The translations under genes were made by a program, and so were the position numbers. Below are positions 27,639 through 34,865 of a stretch of 64,000 bases of DNA, one piece after another. The DNA comes from Skermanella sp. TT6 (GTDB lineage Bacteria > Pseudomonadota > Alphaproteobacteria > Azospirillales > Azospirillaceae). Location: assembly GCF_016653635.2 (NCBI RefSeq), contig NZ_CP067420.1, forward strand, positions 2,053,501 through 2,117,500, in the 5' to 3' direction. Numbering within the stretch: position 1 is the first letter of the stretch; every line of letters begins with the position of its first letter. The notes beneath the pieces are model-generated. The model was given only the letters and a program-made list of their open reading frames with translations, was not told the origin of the DNA and made no database searches.

Positions 27639-29234
27639 TCAGAAATCGACCGTGTTGGCCGGGACGACGCGCAGGTTCAGGCGCTTTGTCCGGACGTTCC
27701 CGCCCGGGATCTCGTTGAACGCCTGGGTGACGCCCTGAAGGGTCGCCTGCGGGATCGGCCTCAGGTCCTCGATCTTCATCGCATCGGGCAGGGACAGGCC
27801 GACCTCTCGGGCCGAGGCGAAGCACGCGACCGCCTCGCTGTCGCCGACGCTGTCCAGGCGGATGTTGAAAGGCTTTTCGTAGCCGGGCGGGATCTCGACC
27901 TGCTGGTTCGCCGTCACCAAGGCGTCGGGCTGGAAGCGGTTCGGGAAGACCCGCGCCACGGTTCCGTCGCTGTCCTGATAATAGCAATAGAGGAACGCGT
28001 CCGCGGTCGCCTGCACCTTCACCACCAGGGCCTCGCCCTGTTTGAACTGGGGCACCGGGCCGCGGTCGGTGTTGAGGAACAGGTCCAGGCGGCGCTCGCC
28101 GTTCGCATCGGTCGGGACCAGCGGAATGCCGGGGCCGCCCGCATTGGCTATGGCGCCGGTGCGTCCGGGCGCGCGGGCGGTCACGCCGGGCTTGCCCAAC
28201 ATCGAATAGTACAGGTCGAAATCGATCCTGCCCGTGGCGATCAGGTCGTTGTCGGTCTGATAGCGAGCCGCCGCCTCCTTGGTGTCTATGTCATAGATGC
28301 CGGTGATCGGACCCTCGTAATAGCCGCCGCTGGACAGGATCTGCTGGGCGAAGCGGACCTGCTCGTCGGGCGGGGTGGTGTCGAACCATTCGCGGGCCTG
28401 CGCCCGGAAGGTCGGGTTGGTCTGGTCCAGGCCCAGGCACTGCCAGTAGGGCACCCGCGTCAGCTTGCCCAGCGTCTCGACCACGCTCAGGTCGACCAGC
28501 GTCCGGACCGCCTGGTGGAATCCCTCCGACTTGTTGAAGGCCACGTTGAAGGCGAACCCGGCCTTGTCGATCCGGCCGCCGGCATCGCCGCTGATGCCCG
28601 ACCGCACCACCGCGATCGAGTTGCTGGCCGACATGCCCGGCAGGATCTGGCGGGTCACCACCTCGCCGACATTGAGATCGACCGAAACGACCGAGACGAT
28701 CCGGTCGCGCGACGCTCCCAGGTCCAGGAAGGGCAGGGACACGGAACCGCCCTGCAGCTCGCTCAGCACGTTCTCGTCCAGCTGGGTGATGGCGCCCCGG
28801 ATGTAATAGCTGGGCACCACGAAGTTGGGCTGCACGCCGATCAGGGCGGACAGGGCCGTGACGTCGCTGCTCGGGTTGGGTTCGAAGTCCACGAAGCGGA
28901 ACGCGTTGCTGCGCGCCGACATGCGGGAGATCGCGGTGATCAGCATCTCCTTGGTTCCGGCAGCGACCTTGCCGGTGGCATCGGGAATGCCCGAGGTCAT
29001 GATATAGATGTCGCTCTTGCCGTGCTGCCACAGCAGGGTGTCCATGCATTGCAGGCTGCTGGTGAAGCTGCTGATCGTCTTCGTGGTCGGCGTCTTCGGC
29101 TCCACCACGACGGGGGCTATCGCCGGGTCCGACATGCATCCCGCGAGCATCAGGCACCCGCCCGCCAGCCACCCGGCGCGCCTGGCCCAGCCACGGCGGG
29201 CCGGTCCGCGACGGCGAAGGCGGATCTTGGGCAT
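27639..29234 (-). CDS. CsgG-like outer-membrane lipoprotein with peptidoglycan-binding and DUF4384 domains
   Basis: 531 residues. A basic N-terminus leads to a lipobox LAGC with the lipidated Cys at ~33. Residues ~50-270 follow the CsgG/HfaB pattern: YYIRGAITQLDENV, then VSVDLNVGEVVTRQILPG, then a C-terminal helix HQAVRTLVDLSVVETLGKL. A short repeat like PG_binding_1 follows (GYYEGPITGIYDIDTKEAAARY), then a DUF4384-like domain (residues ~365-470: LNTDRGPVPQFKQGEALVV, FLYCYYQDSDGTVARVFPN). CsgG-family proteins form secretion pores for curli-type subunits. Its neighbours include two small secreted repeat proteins. The lipoprotein and DUF4384 calls are firm; CsgG similarity is judged by eye. Confidence 0.7.
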   Translation of the reverse strand: MPKIRLRRRGPARRGWARRAGWLAGGCLMLAGCMSDPAIAPVVVEPKTPTTKTISSFTSSLQCMDTLLWQHGKSDIYIMTSGIPDATGKVAAGTKEMLITAISRMSARSNAFRFVDFEPNPSSDVTALSALIGVQPNFVVPSYYIRGAITQLDENVLSELQGGSVSLPFLDLGASRDRIVSVVSVDLNVGEVVTRQILPGMSASNSIAVVRSGISGDAGGRIDKAGFAFNVAFNKSEGFHQAVRTLVDLSVVETLGKLTRVPYWQCLGLDQTNPTFRAQAREWFDTTPPDEQVRFAQQILSSGGYYEGPITGIYDIDTKEAAARYQTDNDLIATGRIDFDLYYSMLGKPGVTARAPGRTGAIANAGGPGIPLVPTDANGERRLDLFLNTDRGPVPQFKQGEALVVKVQATADAFLYCYYQDSDGTVARVFPNRFQPDALVTANQQVEIPPGYEKPFNIRLDSVGDSEAVACFASAREVGLSLPDAMKIEDLRPIPQATLQGVTQAFNEIPGGNVRTKRLNLRVVPANTVDF

Positions 29235-29459
29235 GGTGGGACTCCTTTCCTGATCGCTACGGCTTGGGAACTTGAAGGGGTATCAGTCTCTATCTGAAAG
29301 ACTGGAGGGGGCAATCGCTATTTCGTTTAGCTTTCCACCGTCTAGGGAGAAGTGGACAGTCCCGGATCGGCGTGACCATAATGCTTCTCAAATCATGGAA
29401 AAACACAATCCTTGGTATGTCCTGGTCCATGACAGGGCTTAGCCTGAGAGGCATCGCCG

Positions 29460-30188
29460 ATGGCCATGATGGGACTGGAGGAAAAGCTTGCCGTCCTGGC
29501 GGAGCATTCCTTGCTGAAGCATGTCGATCCCGGCGATCTGTCGCAACTGGCCGCCTATGCCACCGTGGCGCAGCACCGGCCCCGGACCATCATCTTCCGC
29601 CAGGGCGACCCCGGCTCCAGCATGATGGCCGTGCTGTCGGGCCGGGTGCGGATCTGCAGCTACTCGGCCGAGGGCAAGGAGGTCACGCTGAACATCGTCC
29701 GGAAGGGCGAGTATTTCGGCGAGATCGCCCTGTTGGACGGCAAGCCGCGGACGGCCGAGGCGGTCGCGATCGAGGACACCAGCCTGCTGGTGCTGGAGCG
29801 TCGGCATTTCCTGCCCTGGCTGGAAAGCCATCCCACCGTCTGCCTGCGCATGTTCAACGTATTGTGCGACCGGCTGCGGAGGACCAGCACCCAGCTGGAG
29901 GACACCCTGTTCCTGGAAGTGCCGATCCGGCTCGCCCGCTGCCTCGTCCGCTTGGCGACAGCCTTCGGTGTGGAGGAGCGCGGCGGGGGAACCCGGATCG
30001 ACGTCAAGCTCTCCCAGCAGCAGTTGGGTACCCTGGTCGGCATCACCCGGGAAAGCACCAACAAGCACCTGAACGAATGGCAGCGCGACGGGCTGATCAC
30101 CGTCTCGGCGGGATCGGTCACGATCCGCGACCTCGACGGCCTGCGCGAGCTTGCCGACTTCTACGACGAGGACGAGGCGGAAGCCTGA
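29460..30188 (+). CDS. Crp/Fnr-family transcriptional regulator
   Basis: 242 residues. Residues ~15-140 form a cyclic-nucleotide-binding beta roll (GDPGSSMMAVLSGRVRI, then GEYFGEIALLDGKPRTAEAVA). A dimer helix follows, then a winged helix with KLSQQQLGTLVGITRESTNKHLNEW. The recognition helix keeps the Arg-Glu pair of E. coli CRP but has Lys where CRP has the second Arg. There are no FNR-type Fe-S cysteines. ATG codons at 29460, 29466 and 29469 are all possible starts. It is divergent from the CsgG-like gene. Crp-type palindromes lie upstream of both repeat-protein genes nearby, which makes them likely targets. Confidence 0.92.
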   Translation: MAMMGLEEKLAVLAEHSLLKHVDPGDLSQLAAYATVAQHRPRTIIFRQGDPGSSMMAVLSGRVRICSYSAEGKEVTLNIVRKGEYFGEIALLDGKPRTAEAVAIEDTSLLVLERRHFLPWLESHPTVCLRMFNVLCDRLRRTSTQLEDTLFLEVPIRLARCLVRLATAFGVEERGGGTRIDVKLSQQQLGTLVGITRESTNKHLNEWQRDGLITVSAGSVTIRDLDGLRELADFYDEDEAEA

Positions 30189-30193
30189 TCCCC

Positions 30194-30222
30194 GCCCCGC
30201 GGCGATCGCTGCGCCGCGGGGC
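30194..30222. terminator. GC-rich hairpin between convergent genes
   Basis: An 11-bp perfect stem, gccccgcggcg (30194-30204) with cgccgcggggc (30212-30222), has a 7-nt loop and lies between the regulator and the first repeat gene. The stem is almost the same as the one after the second repeat gene (32327-32350). No clear T-run is present. Confidence 0.6.
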
Positions 30223-30238
30223 CGTGCCGTGGCGCCGG

Positions 30239-30562
30239 TCAGCAGTCGCTTTCCGAGTTGATGCCGCCGACCGTCTGGCAGGCGCTGGACAGGAACCCCG
30301 TCGAAGCGTTGACCGCGTTGTTGGCGAGGCCGATGACGGTGGCGTTGCCCTTGACGTTCACGTTGCCCTTGACCGAACCGATGTTCTGGTCGGCCTTCGC
30401 CAGGAAGCCGGTGGCGGCGTTGACCGCGTTGTTGGCCAAGCCGATGACGGTGGCGTTGCCGCCGATCTCGACGCCGCCGCGCTGCTGGGCCAAGGCCGGG
30501 CCGGCGGCCAGGGAACCGGTGACGATGGACAGGGCGACCAGGGCAGTGGTGATGCGGATCAT
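30239..30562 (-). CDS. Small secreted tandem-repeat protein, copy 1
   Basis: 107 residues after a strong ribosome site (aaggag). A Sec signal peptide ends at GPALA (residue ~25). The mature ~82 residues contain two copies of a 37-residue unit whose core is GNATVIGLANNAVNA(A/S)TGFL, at residues ~35-54 and ~72-91. The C-terminus has two cysteines (C95, C107) and ends in SESDC. No known domain is recognised. Gly/Asn/Ala-rich repeats with short strand-turn patterning are reminiscent of secreted amyloid subunits, but the canonical curlin Ser/Gln/Asn signature is absent. A near-identical paralogue lies at 32404-32742. Confidence 0.75.
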   Translation of the reverse strand: MIRITTALVALSIVTGSLAAGPALAQQRGGVEIGGNATVIGLANNAVNAATGFLAKADQNIGSVKGNVNVKGNATVIGLANNAVNASTGFLSSACQTVGGINSESDC

Positions 30563-30638
30563 GGACTGAACTCCTTTTCATTGGGTTTGCGGTGGGTTCC
30601 GGCTTCAGCGCCGATCGCGTCCTTCGCGATGAAACAAA

Positions 30639-30679
30639 CCTACCCAAACCCTTGAGCCGTCGATGTAATCCGGCTTACA
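30639..30679 (-). promoter_or_regulatory. Crp-type operator and -10-like element upstream of repeat gene 1
   Basis: A perfect palindrome TGTAA-N6-TTACA lies at 30664-30679, about 100 bp before the start codon. Exactly 21 bp downstream on the minus strand is a TAGGTT element at 30642-30637. That spacing puts the operator centre near -41 if TAGGTT is the -10, the position of a class II CRP-activated promoter. The same layout occurs before the second repeat gene, which supports function. Confidence 0.6.
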
Positions 30680-30748
30680 CCCGTCCCGGAATCACTGTGA
30701 AGCGGGCCACGCCCGGCTCATCGATGAGCGGCAGTCGCATGGACCGGG

Positions 30749-32233
30749 TCACGGTGCCGGCAGTCCGAAGAAGTCCCGCAGGCGGTTCAGCAGGTCCGGC
30801 CGATGGGGGACCGGCGGTTCGGGCGCCGGGCGCAACGCGGTCGCGCGCTTCTCCGCGTTGTGCTCCGCCCGCTCCGCCATCAGCTCGGAAAGCCTCTCCG
30901 CCAGTTCGGCGCGATCATGCAGCAGCGGGCGCAGATGCTCGCCGGCAAGCTCATGGACGACGGCGTCGGTCATGGCCGCCACCGTGGCGCTGCGCGGCTC
31001 GCCGGTCAGCAGCGCCATCTCGCCGAAGATCGCTCCCGGCGCCATGCGGTCCAGCACGACGGTCCGGGCACCGCCGTCACCGTCGAGGGTCCCGCGGACC
31101 TCCAGCAACCCCTCCGTCACAAGGAAGAGCGAAGACCCCTGGTCGCCCTGGTTCACCACGACGGCGCCGGCCGCGAACTGCCTGCGCATCATCCGGCTCG
31201 CCAGGGCATCCAGTTCGCCAGGCGTGAAGGCTTGGAACAAGGGGACCGCGCCAAGCATGCGGCGGCAGATATCCATACCCTCCAGGTCGCGGGCGGTGCG
31301 GCTCTGAGGAACCAGGCTGCGGCGCGGCGCGGCGATCGACAGGCCGGCGTCGCGCAACGCCTTCAGCATGGCGGCGGCGACGGCGTCCCGGCAGGCAATC
31401 TCGGCGCCGTGGTCGGGCACGCGGAACCGCAGCAGGTAGCAGACGCCGGCCTCCCCAACGCTTTCCACCACCACGTCGGACGGACCCTCGCCCAGCAGGT
31501 GATCGACCGACAGCAGGGCGGACATCAGCACCCGCCGCGCTCTCTTGACCGGGACCGCGGCGTCCAGGTGGACCCGCAACGAGGCCCGGTAGGAGGGATC
31601 CGGCAGGCTGAGATTGACGAAGCGGCTGCCCGCGATCAGGCCGTTGGGCAGGATGACGGTGGTCCCATCCGTCGTCAGAAGCCGGGTCGAGCGCCAATTG
31701 ACCTCGACCACCTTGCCCGTCGGCCCCGGTCCGCCGGACGCCGTTCCCACCTGGATCCAGTCGCCGATCCGGTAGGGGTGCTCGACGTTGATCGCGATGC
31801 CGGAAAAGATGTCGGCCAGGATGTTGCGCAGCGCGAACCCCAGCACCGCGATGACCACGCCCGACGTCGCGACCAGTCCGGTGACCGGCAGATGAAGGAC
31901 GAAGCTTGCCACCGCCAGCCCGGCCAGCCCGAAGAACAGGACGCGCGCCAAGTCGCCGACCAGCCGGGGCGCCGCCGGCGACTGGCCGGATGTGGCCGGG
32001 GAGCGCAGCAGGCCGTCGACCACGCGGGTCGCGACCCAGGCAAGCCCGAACCAGCCGGCGGACCCGGCCACCAGGGTCACGGTATCGTCCAGGGCGCCGT
32101 CCGGTCCCAGCCCGAGCCGCGACCGGACGGCGGGCCACAGGAAGCCCAGGGCGAAACCGCACAGGGTGACCGCCAGCGGCAGGATGGGCAGGGGCGGCCG
32201 GTGTCCGGACGTCTTCATCGCGTCTCGCATCAT
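30749..32233 (-). CDS. MscS-family mechanosensitive channel with C-terminal cNMP-binding domain
   Basis: 494 residues with four hydrophobic helices at residues ~15-35, ~50-70, ~88-112 and ~115-140. The last one is the pore helix (VIAVLGFALRNILADIFSG), leading into the MscS beta domain (YRIGDWIQVG, TTDGTTVILPNGLIAGSRFVNLS). Residues ~335-460 form a cyclic-nucleotide-binding domain (FAAGAVVVNQGDQGSSLFLV, PGAIFGEMALLTGEPRSATVA). Such fusions are known as bCNG channels, which open on cAMP rather than on tension. Its location between the two repeat genes, next to a Crp-type regulator, gives two cNMP-binding proteins in one locus. Start codons at 32233 and 32230 are both possible. Confidence 0.92.
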   Translation of the reverse strand: MMRDAMKTSGHRPPLPILPLAVTLCGFALGFLWPAVRSRLGLGPDGALDDTVTLVAGSAGWFGLAWVATRVVDGLLRSPATSGQSPAAPRLVGDLARVLFFGLAGLAVASFVLHLPVTGLVATSGVVIAVLGFALRNILADIFSGIAINVEHPYRIGDWIQVGTASGGPGPTGKVVEVNWRSTRLLTTDGTTVILPNGLIAGSRFVNLSLPDPSYRASLRVHLDAAVPVKRARRVLMSALLSVDHLLGEGPSDVVVESVGEAGVCYLLRFRVPDHGAEIACRDAVAAAMLKALRDAGLSIAAPRRSLVPQSRTARDLEGMDICRRMLGAVPLFQAFTPGELDALASRMMRRQFAAGAVVVNQGDQGSSLFLVTEGLLEVRGTLDGDGGARTVVLDRMAPGAIFGEMALLTGEPRSATVAAMTDAVVHELAGEHLRPLLHDRAELAERLSELMAERAEHNAEKRATALRPAPEPPVPHRPDLLNRLRDFFGLPAP

Positions 32234-32326
32234 CGATTCCCGGCGAGTTCCAGGGAAGCGGGCAGGCGAGTTTAGGCGTGAAGCGCCGTTCGCGAGAAGC
32301 GGAGGAAATGCGCTCCGACGAAAAAT

Positions 32327-32350
32327 GCCCCGCGGCGTCGGCCGCGGGGC
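32327..32350 (-). terminator. Rho-independent terminator after repeat gene 2
   Basis: A 10-bp perfect stem gccccgcggc/gccgcggggc with a GTCG loop. On the minus strand it is followed by ATTTTT (32326-32321). It lies 53 bp downstream of the second repeat gene, and the stem resembles the hairpin after copy 1. Confidence 0.8.
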
Positions 32351-32403
32351 GAGAGTGGAGAGGAGAGGAGAGGCGGAAGGGAGCGCGGAGCTGCGCTACG
32401 GGA

Positions 32404-32742
32404 TCAGCAGTCGCTCTCGGAACTGACCACGCCGACCGACTGGCAGGCGTTGGACAGGAAGCCCGTGGCCGCGTTGACCGCGTTGTTGGCGAGGCCGATG
32501 ACGGTCGCGTTGCCCTTGATGTTCACGTCGCCCTTGACGGCGCCGATGTTCTGGTCCGCCTTCGCCAGGAAGCCGGTGGCGGCGTTGACCGCGTTGTTCG
32601 CGAGGCCGATGACGGTGGCGTTGCCGCCGATCTCGACGCCGCCGCGTTGCTGGGCCAGGGCCGGGCCGGCTGGCAGGGAGCCGGTGACGATGGACAGGGC
32701 GATCAGGGCGGCCAGCGCGGGGGCGTTGGTGATGCGGATCAT
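32404..32742 (-). CDS. Small secreted tandem-repeat protein, copy 2
   Basis: 112 residues from ATG 32742, preceded by aaggagata. The signal peptide ends at GPALA (residue ~30). The mature part is nearly the same as copy 1: two 37-residue units with core GNATVIGLANNAVNAATGFL at ~40-59 and ~77-96, a Cys at 100, and a final SESDC with Cys 112. Differences are mostly at the signal peptide, the linker (IGAVKGDVNIK) and the region before the last Cys. The gene is separated from copy 1 by the MscS-type channel gene. The duplication includes the upstream operator layout and the downstream hairpin. Confidence 0.75.
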   Translation of the reverse strand: MIRITNAPALAALIALSIVTGSLPAGPALAQQRGGVEIGGNATVIGLANNAVNAATGFLAKADQNIGAVKGDVNIKGNATVIGLANNAVNAATGFLSNACQSVGVVSSESDC

Positions 32743-32811
32743 GACGGTATCTCCTTCAGGGCCTGGGTGGTTGGGTTCGCGGCGGTCGCCGCTGTCGTTC
32801 TCGATGGACAA

Positions 32812-32854
32812 ACCCTATCCGCTCCCCGCCCCGGACCCTGTAAACCGGCCCACA
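32812..32854 (-). promoter_or_regulatory. Crp-type operator and -10-like element upstream of repeat gene 2
   Basis: TGTAA-N6-CCACA lies at 32839-32854, an imperfect form of the copy-1 palindrome. It is again exactly 21 bp from a TAGGGT element (32817-32812 on the minus strand) and about 100 bp from the start codon. The sequence between operator and TAGG is not conserved, so the matching spacing is not just recent duplication. The adjacent Crp-family gene is the likely regulator. Confidence 0.55.
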
Positions 32855-33170
32855 GGAGTTTGACTTTCGGTGTGAAGGAGATCGCACCGAGGGCATATGA
32901 CGCTTGAGCTGCATGGCAGGCGGACAGGCCGATGTATTCCTATATCTTGTGGATGATAGTTTGGAATGTGCAGGTCATTGCATATTTCAACGCCTTTGGG
33001 TGACTGAACACACAGGCATTCAGTCTTGACGACGACGGTATTCATTAGTTTCAAAGTGACTGGCGTTACATTTCATTATAATCACTGGGGTGAAATCGTG
33101 ATTGAAGTCCGTCAAAAGCATGCTAAAAAGATGTCTTAAGCTGGTGGATTTTTCAATTAGGAGTTTTTTA
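32855..33170. other. Low-GC intergenic stretch with a TATAAT
   Basis: This ~315-bp stretch is clearly poorer in GC than its surroundings and has no protein-like frame. A perfect TATAAT is at 33077-33082, 88 bp upstream of the interrupted small gene, with only a weak gtgact 15 bp before it as a -35. It could drive the small gene. The composition marks the start of an accessory patch that runs to about 35400. Confidence 0.4.
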
Positions 33171-33208
33171 ATGCCGACACTTGCCGAACTTGAAGACGAA
33201 GAAATACT

Positions 33209-33217
33209 CAGGCGTTT
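33209..33217. repeat. Target-site duplication, left copy
   Basis: The 9-bp sequence caggcgttt abuts the left inverted repeat of the IS256-family element and is repeated exactly at 34647-34655. Confidence 0.9.
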
Positions 33218-33290
33218 GATCGTGTCCCCAGACGTGGTGTAGGATTGGCGTCACCAATCATCCTGGTTCCCAGCAGTCTGGCCGGGTTGC

Positions 33291-34499
33291 TCATGCCCCT
33301 GCGGCGGGCAGCATGATGGGGCTATCATCGCCGAGTGGAGCGATAGTTTCCAGTGTCATGTAGCGGGCGCGCTGGACGGCCCATTCATCGTTCTGCTCCA
33401 GGAGAATAGCGCCGATGAGGCGAGTAATGGCGTCCTCGTTCGGAAAGATGCCGACAACGTCGGTCCGGCGCTTGATCTCGCCATTCAGGCGCTCGATCGG
33501 GTTTGTCGAGTGTATCTTGACCCGATGTTCCTTTGGGAACGTCATGTAGGCCAGCACGTCGGTTTCCGCCTCGTCCAGGAGGGCTGCCAGCTTGGGAACT
33601 TTGGCGCGGATCTGATCGGCGACTTGGCGCCACTGGACTTTGGCGGCCTCGGCGGTGTCCTGGGCGAAGGCGGTGGCGATGAACGCGGCGAAGAGGCGCT
33701 TGCCCTGCTTGCCAGCATGCGCCATGGCGTTGCGCATAAAATGCACCCGGCAGCGCTGCCATGTCGCCTGGAACACGCGCTGGACAGCGGCCTTGATGCC
33801 TTCATGGGCGTCGGAAATCACCAGCTTGACGCCGGCGAGACCGCGACGCTTGAGCTTGCGCAGGAATTCGAGCCAGAAGGTTTCGGCCTCCGATGCGCCG
33901 ATGTCCATGCCCAGCACCTCGCGCCGGCCATCGGTGTTGACCGCCACCGCGACGGTCACGGCGACAGACACGATGCGTCCCTGCTGGCGCACCTTGACGT
34001 AGGTCGCATCGATCCAGAGGTAAGGCCAGTCGCCTTCGATCGGACGGTTCAGGAACGTCTTGACCCGGTCGTCGATCTCTTCGCACAGGCGGCTGACCTG
34101 GCTCTTGGAGATGCCGCTCGTGCCCATGGCTTTGACCAGATCGTCCACCCCGCGGGTCGAAACGCCCTGGATGTAGGCCTCCTGGATCACCGCCGTCAGC
34201 GCCTTCTCGGCCATCCGGCGCGGCTCCAGAAATCCTGGAAAATAGCTGCCCTTGCGCAGCTTGGGGATGCGCAGTTCCACCGTGCCGGCTCTGGTTTCCC
34301 AGTCGCGATCCCGGTAGCCATTGCGCTGTGCGAGGCGGTCAGCCGAGCGCTCACCGTGACCGGCGCCGGTCACCGCCTGAACCTCCATCTCCATCAGCCG
34401 CTGGGCGGCAAAGCCGATCATCTCACGCAGCACATCCGCATCTGTGCCCTTTTCAAGCATCGAGCGAAGCGTCATCATCTCGTCGGTCATCGTGGTCAC
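33291..34499 (-). CDS. IS256-family transposase (mutator type)
   Basis: 402 residues, full length for the family. It cuts and pastes the surrounding element using a DDE catalytic triad. The first Asp is in [11 protein letters not shown], the second in [13 protein letters not shown], and the Glu in [13 protein letters not shown]. The family's C/D(2)H signature appears as CRVHFMRN. The N-terminal DNA-binding part has [18 protein letters not shown]. There is no frameshift or stop, so it should be active. The start ATG 34499 lies about 120 bp inside the right inverted repeat. Confidence 0.95.
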   Translation of the reverse strand: MTTMTDEMMTLRSMLEKGTDADVLREMIGFAAQRLMEMEVQAVTGAGHGERSADRLAQRNGYRDRDWETRAGTVELRIPKLRKGSYFPGFLEPRRMAEKALTAVIQEAYIQGVSTRGVDDLVKAMGTSGISKSQVSRLCEEIDDRVKTFLNRPIEGDWPYLWIDATYVKVRQQGRIVSVAVTVAVAVNTDGRREVLGMDIGASEAETFWLEFLRKLKRRGLAGVKLVISDAHEGIKAAVQRVFQATWQRCRVHFMRNAMAHAGKQGKRLFAAFIATAFAQDTAEAAKVQWRQVADQIRAKVPKLAALLDEAETDVLAYMTFPKEHRVKIHSTNPIERLNGEIKRRTDVVGIFPNEDAITRLIGAILLEQNDEWAVQRARYMTLETIAPLGDDSPIMLPAAGA

Positions 34500-34554
34500 C
34501 TTGGATCAGGTATGTGTTGTGGTGACCAGACTTTACCCGAGAACCACGATGACC

Positions 34555-34617
34555 GCCCGTTCCGGGGCAGGCCCTCCGGTCGGCTACGCCTCCCTGCGGG
34601 CCTGCCCCGGAACGGGC
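34555..34617. repeat. Perfect 19-bp hairpin inside the IS right end
   Basis: Arms 34555-34573 and 34599-34617 are exact reverse complements (gcccgttccggggcaggcc) around a 25-nt loop. The hairpin lies between the right inverted repeat and the transposase start, so transcripts entering from outside could fold it and limit transposase expression. That role is inferred from other insertion sequences. Confidence 0.7.
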
Positions 34618-34646
34618 GCTCCTACACCACGCCTGGGGACTTGATC

Positions 34647-34655
34647 CAGGCGTTT
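34647..34655. repeat. Target-site duplication, right copy
   Basis: caggcgttt directly follows the right inverted repeat and matches the left copy at 33209-33217. Confidence 0.9.
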
Positions 34656-34865
34656 CGCGCATCAAGTAGCCATGGGCGTCAAAGAGGGGGCTCCGAGCGT
34701 TCCGCAAGGCGGAAATAGCGGAATGGCGACTACCCCGGAAGGCTTCAACCAATTGATTGAGGCGGCAGATAAGCCGACAATGGACGAAAGAGCAGGGCGT
34801 ATGAAAAGATTCGATTTGTAGAGTGATTCTGTTTGTTCAAGCTTCGCTCGTGCTATGGTATTATT

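Larger units (their letters stand above)
33218..34646 (-). mobile_element. Complete IS256-family insertion sequence, 1429 bp
   Basis: The ends are 27-bp imperfect inverted repeats, 33218-33244 and 34620-34646, matching at 24 of 27 positions. They share gatc at the tips and a gtccccag core. The element is flanked by a 9-bp direct repeat, fits the IS256 family (8-9 bp duplications), and carries one intact 402-codon transposase gene on the minus strand. A 19-bp perfect hairpin lies between the right end and the transposase start. Intact ends and duplication suggest it is still mobile or recently inserted. Confidence 0.92.
33171..34821 (+). pseudogene. 70-codon gene split by an IS256-family insertion
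   Basis: Joining 33171-33217 to 34656-34821, which removes the element and one copy of its 9-bp target duplication, restores a continuous frame of 70 codons plus stop TAG. The start ATG 33171 follows taggag with good spacing. The restored protein begins MPTLAELEDEEILRRFAHQ and ends DERAGRMKRFDL. It is charged, soluble and not recognised. As it stands, the element adds only a few foreign codons (LIVSPDVV) before a stop at 33240, leaving a peptide of 23 residues. The exact restoration shows the insertion is recent and that the gene was intact before it. Confidence 0.75.

Noticed and set aside
33061-33075. A tggc-type element that might be a sigma-54 promoter.
   Set aside because: The spacing and second half do not fit the GG-N10-GC rule.
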